Shown: positions 40,994 through 52,776, counted from the first letter of the stretch. The stretch: DNA of 64,000 nt from Mesostigma viride (GCA_009746045.1 RPFO01000002.1:1559642-1623641), one strand, 5' to 3'. A program made the numbers and translations. The notes: a model not told the origin generated them from the sequence alone.

Positions 40994-43099
40994 GGGGAGG
41001 GGACACCCCTAAAGGGCACTTTTCTGGAAACCATACCTATGCATGTGCTAAAAATCCAATCATGATTGGGGACCATAAATATGATTTAAAAAAAAATTTT
41101 CCAGCCACTTGGGGGTGGTACTAGCCCCCACCATACACCGGTTACGCGCTAAAAATAGAAAAAGACGCTATTTTAGTCACATTTTTCCTAGGACAATGGG
41201 CAAACATATTGGGACCAAATCATATATTCCCGCATAGTTCCCCCACTTTTGAGAAAGCCTGCCTAATTTTGAGCACAAAATAATGATGTTTAGACACATT
41301 GATGGATTTTCCCGCAAAAAGGGTCCTTTTTTAAACAAAAAAAAAATAAAACAAATCATAAACACATGCAATAGTGCCAAATCATATATTCCCAAATACT
41401 AGAGAGGGGGGGACATGCAGCGCCAAATTTTCAGGTCATTCTGACAAGCGCAGCCCTATTTGATGGATATTCCTAGATTGCCACCTGTGACGAAGCTAAG
41501 GGAGGTTTTAGCTAGTATTTAACCACACTAACACCCCTTTATACATCTAAGCCTCATGAAAACTGGCCAAACCACATACTACCATTCTCTGCACATATGG
41601 TACCTCCTATGTTCAAGGTTTGACGCCATTCTGACAAGAACTGCCCAAGTTACAACCATTCCAAGACGGCCACCCATGTAGACGCTACAAGGAAATTAGA
41701 GTAACCATTTAGCCACACTAGCACCTCCTTCTTCATCAAAGACATCTGCAAACTGACCAAAGCACACATAATCAACTCTTGCACGCTGACGGCAACGCAT
41801 GCTCAATGTGGGGGGTCATTGCGACAAGAACTGCTCAAGTTGATGGGTTTCCTATATGACCACATGACAAGGCACTAAGGACCACTCAGTAAGTTAGTAA
41901 CCCCACAGTGCCACTTAATATGCCATCCAACATGCACCAAAACCATGCAGAGTATGTTTACAAAGTACAAAGGGGTGGCCACGCACCTCATATGTCTTCA
42001 TCATCCCTCCAGCATGGCCAGCCTTGTAAATATGTGCATAGCCTTGACGATGGTAGCCCTAACATGCCTAAGCAGCATTTCCTATGTTTCTCCCAGGTTA
42101 GAGTGTAAGGTTGATGCCAACCAAGCTAATCAACACAACAACACCTCCTAAACTGTCCTCCCCGGCATGGATGACAAACTGGGACTATGGAGGGCAAGGA
42201 ACCAAGTAAGAACATGGTATATATAGCTTGCATGCAGTCATGCATGTCAACCATGGTTGGCTCAGCACATTGTAGTCTTGTCACATCATCATAACAAAGG
42301 AAAGCTCAAACAACCATTGGTGCCAGCTATCTACATGCAGTCACACAAATGCAATATCTCCAACATCATCATCACTATAACACTTCCATCCATGCACGAT
42401 AAAATGCAAAGAAACCATTGGCGGCCCTTCACCGCATGAGCGCTGTGATGCCGCTGCGGCCTGTGAGGAGAGGGTGCGTCACTCTCAAACAACAAGAAGC
42501 GTCCATACGCACAACATCCTTGCCAGAACACGTTTTATGAAATGCCTTATACCTTCCCGAAGAGCTATAGGCTGCGACTGAAGCGGCCCTGATCACGACA
42601 TCAACGAAAACAATCTAAAGCTGCCAGGTATTCGACAACACAACGGCAAGCGACGGCGAGCTAGCTGGCGGAAACTGCCCAAAAAGAACGCAAAAAACCT
42701 CGAACGATGAGCTCATAGAAGAAAGCACCGATAGCACATAACGTTCGCGACAAATCTGTACCTTGCCCTCGTAAATCCCTCGCCCAGGCGCGCAACAACA
42801 GCCGTTCTTCCATGGACAGGTCAGACACGCACTGCGCAGGTCTGAACAATTACTTACCGATAATGGCCGAAAATCTGGCAAAAAGCACCAGCTCGGTTTA
42901 GAATTCGATGCAACCGATATTAATGCCTGCTTCAAGGTCAGAACAGCCCCCAAAACCGCTATTTTACAGCCGCTATCATGAATTCTATTTCATTCCGCGC
43001 GACCAAAAAATTCAGATTACCCCCCATGCCGATGGCATAAAAAAACAACAGCGATATTGTAAACCAGCTGATTTCCGCCACAAACTAACATCATAAACT
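40994..43099. other. Non-coding, AT-rich, with degenerate tandem repeats
   Basis: No credible gene. The first 26 bp resemble 7312-7338. Three imperfect copies of a roughly 190-bp unit lie at about 41425-41930, each with a TTCTGACAAGAACTGC-like motif, then CCACACTA(A/G)CACC. Confidence 0.55.
41425..41930. repeat. Degenerate tandem repeat, period about 190 bp
   Basis: Three units starting near 41430, 41620 and 41815 share CATTCTGACAAGAACTGC(C/T)CAAGTT-like starts and TAACCACACTA(A/G)CACC-like ends. The divergence suggests an old satellite-like array. Confidence 0.6.
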
Positions 43100-44221
43100 C
43101 ATCTCCTTTTAGATTCGAGTAAAATTCTTGCATTTCGCCTGCCCTAGTGTGGTAGTTTCGCCTGAACGCAGTCGCCATGGCCACTTCCGTAAGGGGTGCG
43201 CGCACCGTGCACGTGAAATTTGTGACCTTCGGTTCCGGCGCGAATTTTTTGGCGCCAAAAAATTCGGGGGTGTCCCGTCCCATGGCACAGGTCAAGAAGG
43301 GAGGCATACGACCCATAAAACAGGAGCTCGAGTATCCGGATGTGTGGCCTATCAAAATAGCCGGGTCTGTTGACGTCGAAGGTGGAAAATAACTCGTCAA
43401 CGTCGAAGTCGACATCAGACCAGTCGGGGTAAAATTGGCTCCAGAGTTCTCAATTCTCAAATTCTCAGAGGGCGGGGGCTGAGGTACCTTCAAATGAAAT
43501 AAGAGGCATGACTCTATTAGGGGGGGGGGGGGACGGTGTTACAACGGGGGGGTACGTACCAATTAGAGGCATGCTTTAGTTACGGCTACTCGGAATCGCT
43601 GGCGAAAATCGAAGGATTGCGCAATTCTCAGAGGGCGGGGGCTGAGGTTGACTGGTAGTACTGTACGATGGTGTTGGACGGAATTTCGGTCAGCGTTGCG
43701 GACTTTGCATCTGACGTTGTACATGGAAAAGAGCCATTGCGTCGCGCTGTGCTGTGGCGAACTTATTCTCCGCCGTCGGATGGCACCGTCGATGCTCGTC
43801 GATGAACCCAACGCAAGCCATGTACCAAAATAAGTACAAAAAAGCGCGGCGGCACCTTGCGGCGAGTTTGGTAAGTTACAGAACTTGAAGCCCGGCGACT
43901 CCGCGTCAAGCAGTCCGCAGGTAGTCCGCCGGTGTGAATGAAGTGAGAATTTTGAGAATTTGAGAATTTGAGAATTCGGCACAACCTAGTCGGGGTAAAA
44001 TTGGCAGACCAGCTAGGTTCGGTTGGGCGGCTGCGTTTGGGCTCGGGCGAGGCTGAAGGCGAGGCAGGAAGCCCGGGAGGGGGCTGGGCGACCACCAGTG
44101 CGCGACTAGTGTCACCGCTGCCTGCCGGACCTGAGGGCGAAGCTGCAGCCGGAGCTGCAGACGTATTTTCATTGCCGAGCGCAGCCGTCAGGCTGCGTTG
44201 CGTCGATGGGCGTTTGCTCAT
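43100..44221 (-). pseudogene. ORF1-like N-terminal gene, split by a 548-bp insertion
   Basis: On the minus strand an ATG at 44221 starts MSKRPSTQRSLTAALGNE, then a Pro/Ser-rich linker. After removal of 43440-43987, one frame continues DWSDVDFDVDELFSTFDVN and RILELLFYGSYASLLDLC. The last block matches LAELVFYGSHASLLALC in ORF1 of the LINE at 44430. It is therefore probably the N-terminus of a related LINE ORF1. It fades out near 43100. Confidence 0.55.
43440..43987. mobile_element. Small insertion with 18-bp direct duplication
   Basis: AGTCGGGGTAAAATTGGC occurs at 43422-43439 and again at 43988-44005, and the coding sequence on either side joins when one copy is removed. The insert ends are inverted runs of TTCTCAAA/TTTGAGAA octamers. 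TTCTCAGAGGGCGGGGGCTG occurs twice inside. Long duplications suggest target-primed insertion, but no RT-related sequence is present. Confidence 0.6.
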
Positions 44222-44429
44222 CGTATATTGCGTAATAGCGTCGGAAAATTATATCAGCATGTGCGTCTTAGAAAGACGAAGCGATAGTGATATTCACAGC
44301 CGAATTCGGTGCTCAAACGTGAAAGTTATGAGCTCCGCCGTCAGCCATGGCTACCTCGTGGCTCGTGGCTCGTTGCCCATGCTTTGCTCCGGGATATGTT
44401 GCTCCGGGATATGTGCTACATATACTCCC

Positions 44430-45549
44430 AACTCGCGGAGCTCGTGTTTTACGGGTCACACGCCTCACTGCTGGCCCTGTGCCAGCAACTCAATTTCCAC
44501 ACCCAGATTTTCCGCAACGGAGCTGATGGCCGGTATTCCCACCGCGTCTCAGACTCGTCGACCAACCTGGCCGGCTGGTCTCGCCCCCGCCTTCAGCTCG
44601 CAGCTCTCTTTACCCTCACTAAGCGCTCGGCCGAGGACCTTCTGCACCCCGCCCCCATTACCGAATCCACCTTCGTCCACCACCTCCACGCCGCCCTCTC
44701 ACAGCACGTGACGCCCATTGCTGCAGATGTGGCGGCAATTGGCGGCACGCTGGCTGCTGAGCTCCCCACCATCCCCACCGCCACCGCCACCCTCCTCGCC
44801 TCCACCCCCCCCCCCCTCCGCCTCCACCGACTCCATCACTGCCCAGCTCCGCGACATCGACCAGCGTCTTAAGGACAACGCCATCGCTATCGAGGTTCTG
44901 CAGAACACCGCAGGCCTCACCGCCCAGGCGGTGAAGGACATTGCCGCCAAGCCAGCCCCAGCTGGCCTGGCCGGCGATGCTCCTCCCATCACCACCTGGG
45001 CGGACATGCTTAAGCAACACACCACCTCCACCCCCTCCGCCGTCGCAGCCCAGCTCCAGCGGCAGACGCTTGACCTCCGCGAGGAGGCCGAGCTCGCCAT
45101 GCAAGCGCAGCCTCAACGCCATACTCAAGAACTTCGACATGGTGGAAGGTGAGAATTCCGAGAAGCTTGCACGTGCGTTTGAGAGCAAAATCCTTGCACG
45201 CATGGGCCTCCTTGGTGAGATTAAGCTGACCGCCCACCGCCTCCCCCGCGCGCGGGGTAAGGCAGGGGCGCCTCCGCTTCTTCTCATCTTTGACAGCCCA
45301 GCGGACAAGATTTCGTTTCTCAGACGCCGCAAGCGGCTCGAGAACACCACCTTCACCGTGGACGACGACTTGACCCTGGCGCAGCAGCAACGGCGACGGG
45401 AGCTATGGCCGACCTACCTCCAGCTCCGGCAGACCAAGGCGGGCCAGCCGGTGTACTGGAAGGGGGCGGCCATCTACGTCGGCCACAAGCCCTGGCACGC
45501 GACCCCCTCGACCACCGCGGCCCCAGCGACTCCAGAAGCCCCAGCCTAG
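44430..45549 (+). pseudogene. ORF1 of the ORF1-only LINE (plus copy)
   Basis: Starts near LAELVFYGSHASLLALC, then RPRLQLAALF, a poly-Pro stretch, QNTAGLTAQAVKDIAAK, TWADMLKQH, and a C-terminal block with AFESKILARMGL, KISFLRRRKRLE and QQRRRELWPTYLQLRQTKAG. The C-terminal part resembles the RNA-binding domain of L1-type ORF1 proteins. Two frame changes (at the C run 44806-44818 and near 45100) break it; the final frame ends TAG at 45547-45549. Such proteins coat LINE RNA and act as nucleic-acid chaperones. Confidence 0.75.
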
Positions 45550-46030
45550 GGGAATACAGCAGCAGTAGTGTAGAATAGTTAGACAGTGGCCTTGTCACAT
45601 GCCCGCCTACTACAGGCACTATACCAGCTGAGGCCTAGCCTTTTTAGTCATATGTACATGTGTGCCTATGATGAGCCACCCTCCAGATGATGCCTAGCTT
45701 TATTTAATTATGCAGTGCCCATGCAGGGGGTCACTCCCTGCTGAGAAGCCATGCCCTAGCTCTTGTATAGCTCAGTGCTGATCTTCCCGACCTATGACAG
45801 GCTCCCCTTAGCTGGGTGTTGCCTGAAACTCTGGGTGGTGCAGGTGCCCTAGTGCACCTAGAGCAAGTGTTGTTTACATTCCCACCCTTGCAGGAAGTAG
45901 CTTAGAATGTATGATAGGCCATGGATATGCCCCTTCTCTGGGCTATGTGCTACATATACTCCCAACGGAGTTATGTTACAATTCAATTCAATTCAATTCA
46001 ATACTCCCAACGGAGTTATGTTCCTTAATA
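45550..46030 (+). repeat. 3' untranslated region and tail of the ORF1-only LINE
   Basis: Matches 7344-7791 (opposite strand). A hairpin at 45959-45970 (CTCC CAAC GGAG) is followed by a (AATTC)n tail, then a second hairpin copy at 46004-46015. No ORF2 lies between ORF1 and this end in either copy. Confidence 0.85.
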
Positions 46031-46149
46031 CCCAGGCCAGTTGACTGGCTGACAACTCTTCCCCTAAGGTCCACACAATACCGAATATGATACAACACAC
46101 TGATAGTGCTATGTAATGTGGAATGTGGTAGAGCGGTCCATGCAGACCA

Positions 46150-46390
46150 TATGTTAATTATTAAACTCGTGCTCCCGTTGGGGAGTCACGGATCGTTAAC
46201 CCCCCTGGATGGATGGATGGCCGGGTGCATGCAATCCTACCGGTCTAAGCTATCTACAGGCTATCTAGTACAATACAATCCGGTTCTATATCTATGGTGC
46301 TCGCGACCCTAGGGGTCCTGTCTAGCATGCCGCCCATGTGTGCAAACGCGCGGCTTCCCCACTGCAGGGGGGTTGTTCGGTTGTCCTCTA
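46150..46390 (-). repeat. LINE 3' fragment (C-terminal codons, 3' UTR, hairpin, tail)
   Basis: On the minus strand it reads CAGTGGGGAAGCCG... like the end of the RT ORF at 47311-47360, then the same untranslated sequence (CCGGTAGGA...CATCCATCCATC) and the hairpin at 46172-46185. 5'-truncated, head to head with the plus-strand copy that follows. Confidence 0.75.
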
Positions 46391-46449
46391 TTTAATTAAT
46401 TAATTAATTAATAGACACGTGACTGCGTCCTCTATGGCCTGTGCTGGAC

Positions 46450-47360
46450 CAGGCAGGGAACCAGGAGTGCAGGTTGCTAACAAATTCTGGCATGGCGGTG
46501 CGGACACGGAGATTCGGCTAGCAGACATCATTTACGCAGACGACACCACCCTCTTCAAGGACACTGAGCACGTGCAGACATGGCTTGACTGCCTGGCTCT
46601 CGAGGCCCGTGCAGTGGGACTTGAGGTCAGCAAGAAGACAGAGGCCCTGGCGGTTGGGCTCACCAACCCAGCGCCGCCCCTCTATCTCCTAGACGGCTCT
46701 CGAGTCCTGTATCGGGACCGCGTTAAGCTGCTGGGCAGGCTGCTCCCTAGCTGCGAGGTTGATGTGGACCACCGCATCTCCCTCGCCTGGCACGCTTTAC
46801 GCCAGTACCGGGCCCTGTGGCGCAAGCCCCTGGGCAAGATCGAGAAACAGGACCTGTTCAAGGTCCTCGTCCTTCCTGTTCTCACGTATGGCGCCGAGAC
46901 GTGGACCCTCACCGCCGACCTGGCCCGCAAGCTGGACGGCGCGGTCACCAGCATGCTGCGTTCCATTTTCAGAGTAGGATATGCTGCTCATGTCCGCAAT
47001 GAGGACCTGTACCAGGGCATGCCCTATATCACCAGCACAATTAAGCAACGCCGCCTGCAGCTAGTAGGGCACCTAGCTCGCACCAACCAGGTAGACACCT
47101 CACGTGGCCCCCCCGCAGGACTGCGACCAGCCCAGCCTGGCCGGCACCTCCTGACGTGGGCTGGGCCCAGTGATGTTAGACGCCGCAAGGCCCGCACCTT
47201 CAAAGAACAGCTAGTAGAGGACATGGGGGGCCTAGGCCTCTCCGTGATTTGGAAGAAGATGATGGACAAGGCCAAGTGGGCCCAGGTCATAGAGGACAAC
47301 GAGCCCCCCCCAGTGGGGAAGCGCCCGCGTGTGCAATCCCGCGGGAGGCACGCTAGATAG
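46450..47360 (+). pseudogene. LINE reverse transcriptase, C-terminal part
   Basis: About 300 codons, open to the stop at 47358-47360. RT catalytic motif: IIYADDTTLF near the start. Downstream are the L1/RTE-type post-RT motifs LPVLTYGAETWTLT, MLRSIFRVGY and KQRRLQLVGHLAR. The end contains EDMGGLGLSVIWKKMMDKAK and a basic tail. The endonuclease and most of the RT fingers are missing, so this is a 5'-truncated copy; the codons before 46450 belong to an inverted neighbour. The 3' end with hairpin and tail follows at 47361-47545. Confidence 0.88.
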
Positions 47361-47545
47361 CTCCCCCTAGGGCAGCGTGCGGCTGCCTAGATAGATGATG
47401 TAGATAGAATGTTGTTAGATAGATGTAGTATGTAGCCAATGTAGATAGATTAGACCGGTAGGAATGTGTGCACCCATCCATCCATTCATCGGGGTTAATG
47501 CTCCGTGACTCCCCAACGGGAGCACGAGTCTAATTAATTAATTAA
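47361..47545 (+). repeat. 3' untranslated region, hairpin and TTAA tail of the RT LINE
   Basis: Hairpin at 47509-47522 (CTCCC CAAC GGGAG), then GCACGAGTC and (TAAT)n. This copy links the hairpin/tail module directly to an RT ORF. Confidence 0.85.
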
Positions 47546-48377
47546 TGGCCTGTGCCAACTTAGCCTTGTCCATCAGATCTTTTTCCAAATCATGGAGAGG
47601 CCTAGGCCCCCCATGTCCTCTCATACTAGCTGTTCGTTGAAGCTTGTCCTCTATTAATTAATTAATTAGTTGCTCCCGTTGGGGAGTCACGGAGCATTAA
47701 CCCCAATTGATGGATGGGTGGATGGCCGGGTGCACGCAATCCTACCGGTCTAAGCTATCTACAAAACAATCCTATTCTATCGAATCTACAAAAACAGTCC
47801 GATTCATTAATTATCTATGATGCTTGCGACCCTAGGGGTCTTGGCTGGCATGCCTCCCGCGTTTGCAAACACGCTCCTTCCCCACTGCAGGGGGGTTGTT
47901 GTCCTCTATTAATTAATTAATTAATTAGACTCGTGCTCCCGTTGGGGAGTCACGGTTGTCCTCTATGACCTGTGCCCACTTAAAAATTAAATTAAATTAT
48001 AACATGACTCCGTTGGGAGATCATGTAGCACATACTCCCTTGCTGGATGGATGGAGGTGGGCGAAGCCGAGAAACCGAACTAAACCAACTCAAAGCTAAT
48101 CTAGAAAACCCTAGCTACTCTTCTCAGCAAACTGAGCCCACTTGGCCTTGTCCATCATCTTTTTCCAAATCACGGAGAGGCCAAGTAGGCTCCCCATGTC
48201 CTCTACGAGCTGCTCTTTGATTGAAGGTGCGGGCCTTGCGGCGTCTAACCTGGCTGCATGGGCCCAGCCCACGTGAGGAGGTGCCTGCCCGGCTGAGCGG
48301 GGCGCAGCCCTGCGGAGGAGGGGCCACGTGAGGTGAGGTGCGTACGCCATGGCCAAGGGTTTCTTCTGCAGTGACAA
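47546..48377 (-). repeat. Mosaic of minus-strand LINE C-terminal fragments
   Basis: At 47546-47643 and 48115-48377 the minus strand encodes EQLVEDMG...LGLSVIWKKMMDKAK-type sequence. At 47655-47898 lies a 244-bp LINE 3' end, and at 47910-47955 a 46-bp one, both bordered by TTGTCCTCTAT (47644-47654, 47899-47909, 47956-47966). Another hairpin/tail end of the CTCC/GGAG type is at 47983-48019. All are dead copies. Confidence 0.8.
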
Positions 48378-49553
48378 AATTGATTAATTAATTAATTAGC
48401 GTAACAGCGTTTTGATCGATGCGCAAACTTAATTCCTGGGCACGTTATCCCACTTGTCCATGTTGGTTCAGACAGGCTGACGGTACGTTGCCGGAAAGCA
48501 ATTTGTAATCGACCTTGGCGTCTATTTTGCTCCTTATATTTTTCATCACACGCACACGAGGCTAAATAGCATAAGCTCTTTTCATCTGCCTGTACCGCAG
48601 GCCTACCCATGCATGCATGGAAAATTACCACACATGCATGTTGTAGTACACCGGCGGTGCGTGCATATCAAGGAGACAACCAGCATATGATTCCAATCCA
48701 GCCGGACTTGAATTGTGAGGATACTTTGATGAGAGCATAGAATATGCCCTCGGAGTGCATGTTCAAATAATTATATCAAATAAGACAGCCAATATTCAAT
48801 GCACAGATAGTAGTAATAAGTATAGGCCCCATCTCACTTTCGTGTGATGAAGCAAAATTACATAGAGCCCTCAGCTTGTCAACATCGAACGACTCGCATC
48901 TTATGAAAAATAAATTTGAACTCAGATAAATTACATCGGAAAGTCAGGATATAAAACGACACAAGACATGCGCAAGGGCATTAAAAATACAGATTGTCTT
49001 GACAACCAGCCTCGAAAAGATATGTACATGATTCGGGCATAGGCCACAAGGTCACTGACGTTCAACTCCTAACCCCAGGAAAAGAATGAGTTCAAAACTG
49101 TGCAGCATGCTGTACACCTAACCCCTCCCTTGAATATTGCCCCACTGCTAACAAAACTGAAAACTTTCCTGTGCGTCCTTCCTACCCTGTGCCAGGGACC
49201 GGCCCATCTCAGTGCCTCCCCTCCGAGGCATCAAATAGGACATGCGCCTGGAGACAAGCAGGGCAGGGCCGCGATTAGAAAGTATACTGTACAACAAAAC
49301 TGTTCTCCTCTTCGCTGATGCGATGATAGCGCAGACATACTTGTCGTCATTGAAGGAATCTTACCCTCCAAGGTAATGTACAAAACAAAACAGGAACTTT
49401 TGAATCACATTGTAGCAGAAATGCTCCATGCATGCCACAAAGGCATCTCGTAAAATGATGGCATGAGCAGCGTAATTACAAGACGTCTCCGCTGTACTTC
49501 ACATAATCTCACGTGAGCCCGCTTGAGTGCTGTCAATGCGCCATCTTGGGCCA
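48378..49553. other. No gene recognised
   Basis: AT-rich start with a TTAATTAATTAA tail at 48382-48398, then sequence without repeats or convincing ORFs. Confidence 0.4.
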
Positions 49554-50460
49554 TCAAGGGAAATCGCAGGTTTGGCTGAGCCATCGGGCAAGCTCAGGGT
49601 CCGCAAACAGAGGGGACTGCATTATTGTCGACTTGAAATCTGGCAGCCCCGGATCCTGGCAGCTGCCTTCAGCGTTTTGGCAGTAGTTGCAAGATGTGCA
49701 ACGCAATATGACAGGCGAGGCACACCCGCTGGAGGCGCTCGCAGCCCCGTCGACAGCGGCTGAAGCGATAACTTGCAAGACTTGGCCGACGGCCCAATTT
49801 GGCAAGCCCATGCTGCTGAGGAGATCGATTAGACGTGGAAGATCTTGGGAAGCAGGCTGGCAAGCCTCACACGGCGTGGCAGTGCCCACTGACTGCTGTT
49901 CGGACATGCGATGAGGGGAGAGGGGCAGAGGACAATAATAATGGAACAATTTTTTAAAAAAGCATGTTGATCAACACGTCTAGTGCTTAATATCCCAACA
50001 ATCTCGTAGATGCCATTGTCCGGACAGCAAGAAAGAGCAATGATGAAAGAGTCATGCTGAAACAGTTGCACGACAGCAAAATAACAAGAACATCCTAGCA
50101 TGGATGAATGCACGAGTAATCTTACTATCGTGCTTACAACTGGGCTGCTCGCGCCGCTTGCCTTGGACTCTGAATTGGCAGCTTGTTCCCTCATGCGCTT
50201 GTTGCCTTGCTCCATTTCCAATCCTCGGCACATTTTCAAGGCGAATGGCCGATAACCGACATCTGCGCAAGCTGTGCGGCATCCTTGTTTTCTGCCGAGA
50301 AGCACGCGATTGTTATATGACTTGCCCTTTGGTGGCCATAATTTGGTGGAATCAGTGTCCACTGTCTTCACGCCGGTACGTTACCTTTTGGTGGATTGCG
50401 GATTTGACGATTTGTTCTTGCTGAAGAAGGATCAATTTTACAGCTCGTAGCCCCACGCGC
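49554..50460 (-). CDS. Weak two- or three-exon gene model, unknown protein
   Basis: Minus strand. A frame with EMEQGNKRMREQAANSESKA ends at CCCAGTT followed by GTAAGC, a good splice donor near 50140. A pyrimidine-rich stretch and GAACAG acceptor near 49898 lead into a frame QSVGTATPCEACQPASQDLP...LARWLSQTCDFP, ending at 49554. A second possible donor (AAAAGGTAACG) lies near 50378. The putative last exon has CxxC pairs (CEAC, CTSCNYC). I do not recognise it, and chance ORFs remain possible. Confidence 0.25.
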
Positions 50461-50950
50461 CATGAATGAATGCTGAAGACTTGGCCAGATCATAAATTGC
50501 GAATAGCGTACCAGCTAAAGATTCACGCACAAGATTCACGCCCGTTATGCAGCATGAGAAACACAGAGCCTCCAGGAAATATGCCTGGACACACGTGTAC
50601 TCGCCCGAAATATGCCTGCTGACAATATTCCCAACGATTCACGAGATCTGGGATTCCTCCGAGAAGCATTTACGTATCAGAAGCGAATATCGTGCCAGCA
50701 GTCTGCTACTCTTCGTACTACTTAGTATCTTATAGATATGCATAATCTTGTCTATATTCTTATAATCAGGTCAGACCAGTTCATCAGTATATCTTATTAT
50801 AGAATCGCGGGATCGCATACATAGCAACATCGGCTTAGGTAAGTCAGGCTTGTCAGTCTTCACATGCTATGTCACATTGTCAGTGACCCTTGTCTACAAC
50901 CGGCGCCACTAATTGTCAGTGACCCTTGTCTACAGTTGTTGTTGTTGTTG
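50461..50950. other. No gene recognised
   Basis: Short ORFs only. A direct duplication of CAGTGACCCTTGTCTACA lies at about 50880-50935, followed by a (GTT)n run at 50937-50953. Confidence 0.4.
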
Positions 50951-50959
50951 TTGTGTTCC

Positions 50960-51091
50960 ACGCCGCACATGGGCAGCAGAGAATCTTTAGTGGCCGAGGG
51001 CCGGATATATATTCAATTCCGCCCCGCTCAGGCCGTCCACCGTCGCCTGCCCCAGGGCACGCCCGGCGTGTCCACTGTCGTCACTCGTCAG
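50960..51091 (+). pseudogene. LINE-2 ORF segment, before hAT insertion
   Basis: The frame FRPAQAVHRRLPQGTPG runs up to the hAT element at 51092 and probably continues at 52777. Too short to assign on its own; the link rests on position and strand. Confidence 0.35.
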
Positions 51092-52768
51092 CCGTGTTGG
51101 TCTGTACGGCAGTACGGGGTATTCGGTAAAACCCGCGTGTACTGCAAAAGTACGGGTATTTTCAGGAGGGGTAAAAAATACGGGAAAAAATACGCAGTAC
51201 GGCAGTACGGGTATTTTTCAAGTTGTGGTTATTAAGAAGTCCGGGGTATTTTTTAGGCGAATGCTGATTAAGAAGTACGGGGTATTCCAAGGATGTGTGA
51301 CCCTGCAGCTAACAAATGTTACTACTATATAATTATTCTATGCTATTCACAGAACATAAAGTGGTAGTGACTTGCCACCTGCCACACTTGGATTTACATT
51401 GCAATACATCCTTCAAGTACGTGTGTATATTGTGGTCATGCAAATTATTGACCATTTAACACCGGTCTCTTTTATTATAATACTGCCCTTCTTTTATTAT
51501 AATGCATCAGCCTTTACAAAATTTGCATGAACGCCATCAACTCAATATAATGCATGATGGAATATGGTATAATGCACCCAGATCTCTGCCTAGTTGATGC
51601 AGTGGCCGGATGTGATTGCACTACAGTCGGCAGCTTTGCTGCACAATGACCGACAACATGTGCATGCCATGAATCCCTCAAAAATAAAATGGCAATCATC
51701 AACCCATGCAGAATGAACCACACAATAAACTGCCAAGGAAATGCCCGAAAAAGTAAATACGAAGTGGCAAGTAGCCCAGAAAACACACCGTCAACTGCCA
51801 GGGCATTCCTGAGAAAACTGAAGTATATCATGGCAAACTGCGGTTATCTGGGCATGCCCAGATAATGCTGTCAACTGCCAAGGATATGCCTGGAAAAGCA
51901 CTGTGGAGCACTGCCTTGCCAGAGCCACAAGGGCCAGCACCCGGGGCAGCGGCAGGCAGAAGGGCCTTGGCAACGCGGGCACCGAGCGCTGCCCTCAGCT
52001 CTCTTTTTTCCAACCGGGCTGCCTCAGCCGCCTGAAGCCTCCCGATCAGGCCTTCTACATTCCCGGACTCCTTGCACTAAACGCGGCTCCCTTGTTGGGG
52101 ATGTGGCCGAGATGGCCGACAGTGCACGATCCTTGCTAAAGCTGCCAGGCCTGCCGAACTTGTAATCGCACAGCTTGCACGCCCACCTCTGGCCGACTAC
52201 CACCTCTTCCCCATGAACGGTCTTTTCCACCTCGTCAATCAGATGGAGGTATTGATACTCCTCTACTTTTCTGTCGTTTGGGGCTCTACGCAGCGCCATG
52301 GTTTCATCTTAGTAGGTGATTGCCTGGCGCACAATGCATGAACCGTCGCACCACCCTCCATTTTCCTCGTCCATTTTCCTCGTCCATTTTCCGCGTCCTT
52401 CTACTTTACTAATTGCGTCCTTCTAGAACTGCACGCGTGTCTCAACCTTATGATTCTACCAGGCTGTCCCCTTACAGCTTTTCTCCCACGCAATAAAAAA
52501 TCCTGTCAAAAAGGAAAAAGGTGCACTGTCACGCGCGTACTAGGGAGTAGCTATGCACTAGCTGCCATTTCTGCTATCTCAGCACCGCGGACAGGTTCTT
52601 GGGCCTCAATCTCGCGTGACACCTGCCCCCCCGCCCTCCGCAACCTCCGAAATCGGCCAAGTCCAAAGTGAAAAACAGCAAAAATCGTACGGCGTACGCG
52701 GTCGAAAGCGTCGGTACCCTACAATACGGCGTACTTTCATACCCGAGTTGCCGTACGGACCAACACGG
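51092..52768. mobile_element. Non-autonomous hAT element
   Basis: Inverted ends CCGTGTTGGTCTGTACGGCA (51092-51111) and its near-perfect complement ending at 52768. Flanks are CTCGTCAG on the left and GTCGTCAG on the right, an 8-bp duplication with one mismatch. Subterminal ACGGGTATTTT-type motifs resemble those of the hAT at 29177. 1677 bp. Inside, on the minus strand, 52299-52024 encodes QRWACKLCDYKFGRPGSF, a possible BED-finger remnant. Confidence 0.8.
52024..52299 (-). pseudogene. Possible BED-finger fragment inside hAT
   Basis: 91 codons: MALRRAPNDRKVEEYQYLHL, then WACKLCDYKF with C-x2-C spacing. The downstream His/Cys pair is not clear, perhaps owing to a frameshift. Its position inside a hAT element supports the call more than the motif does. 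Confidence 0.4.
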
Positions 52769-52776
52769 GTCGTCAG

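Noticed and set aside
43177-43392. 71-codon plus-strand ORF MATSVRGARTVHVKFV
   Set aside because: The minus strand here encodes an ORF1-like block with similarity to another copy; the plus ORF is probably its shadow.
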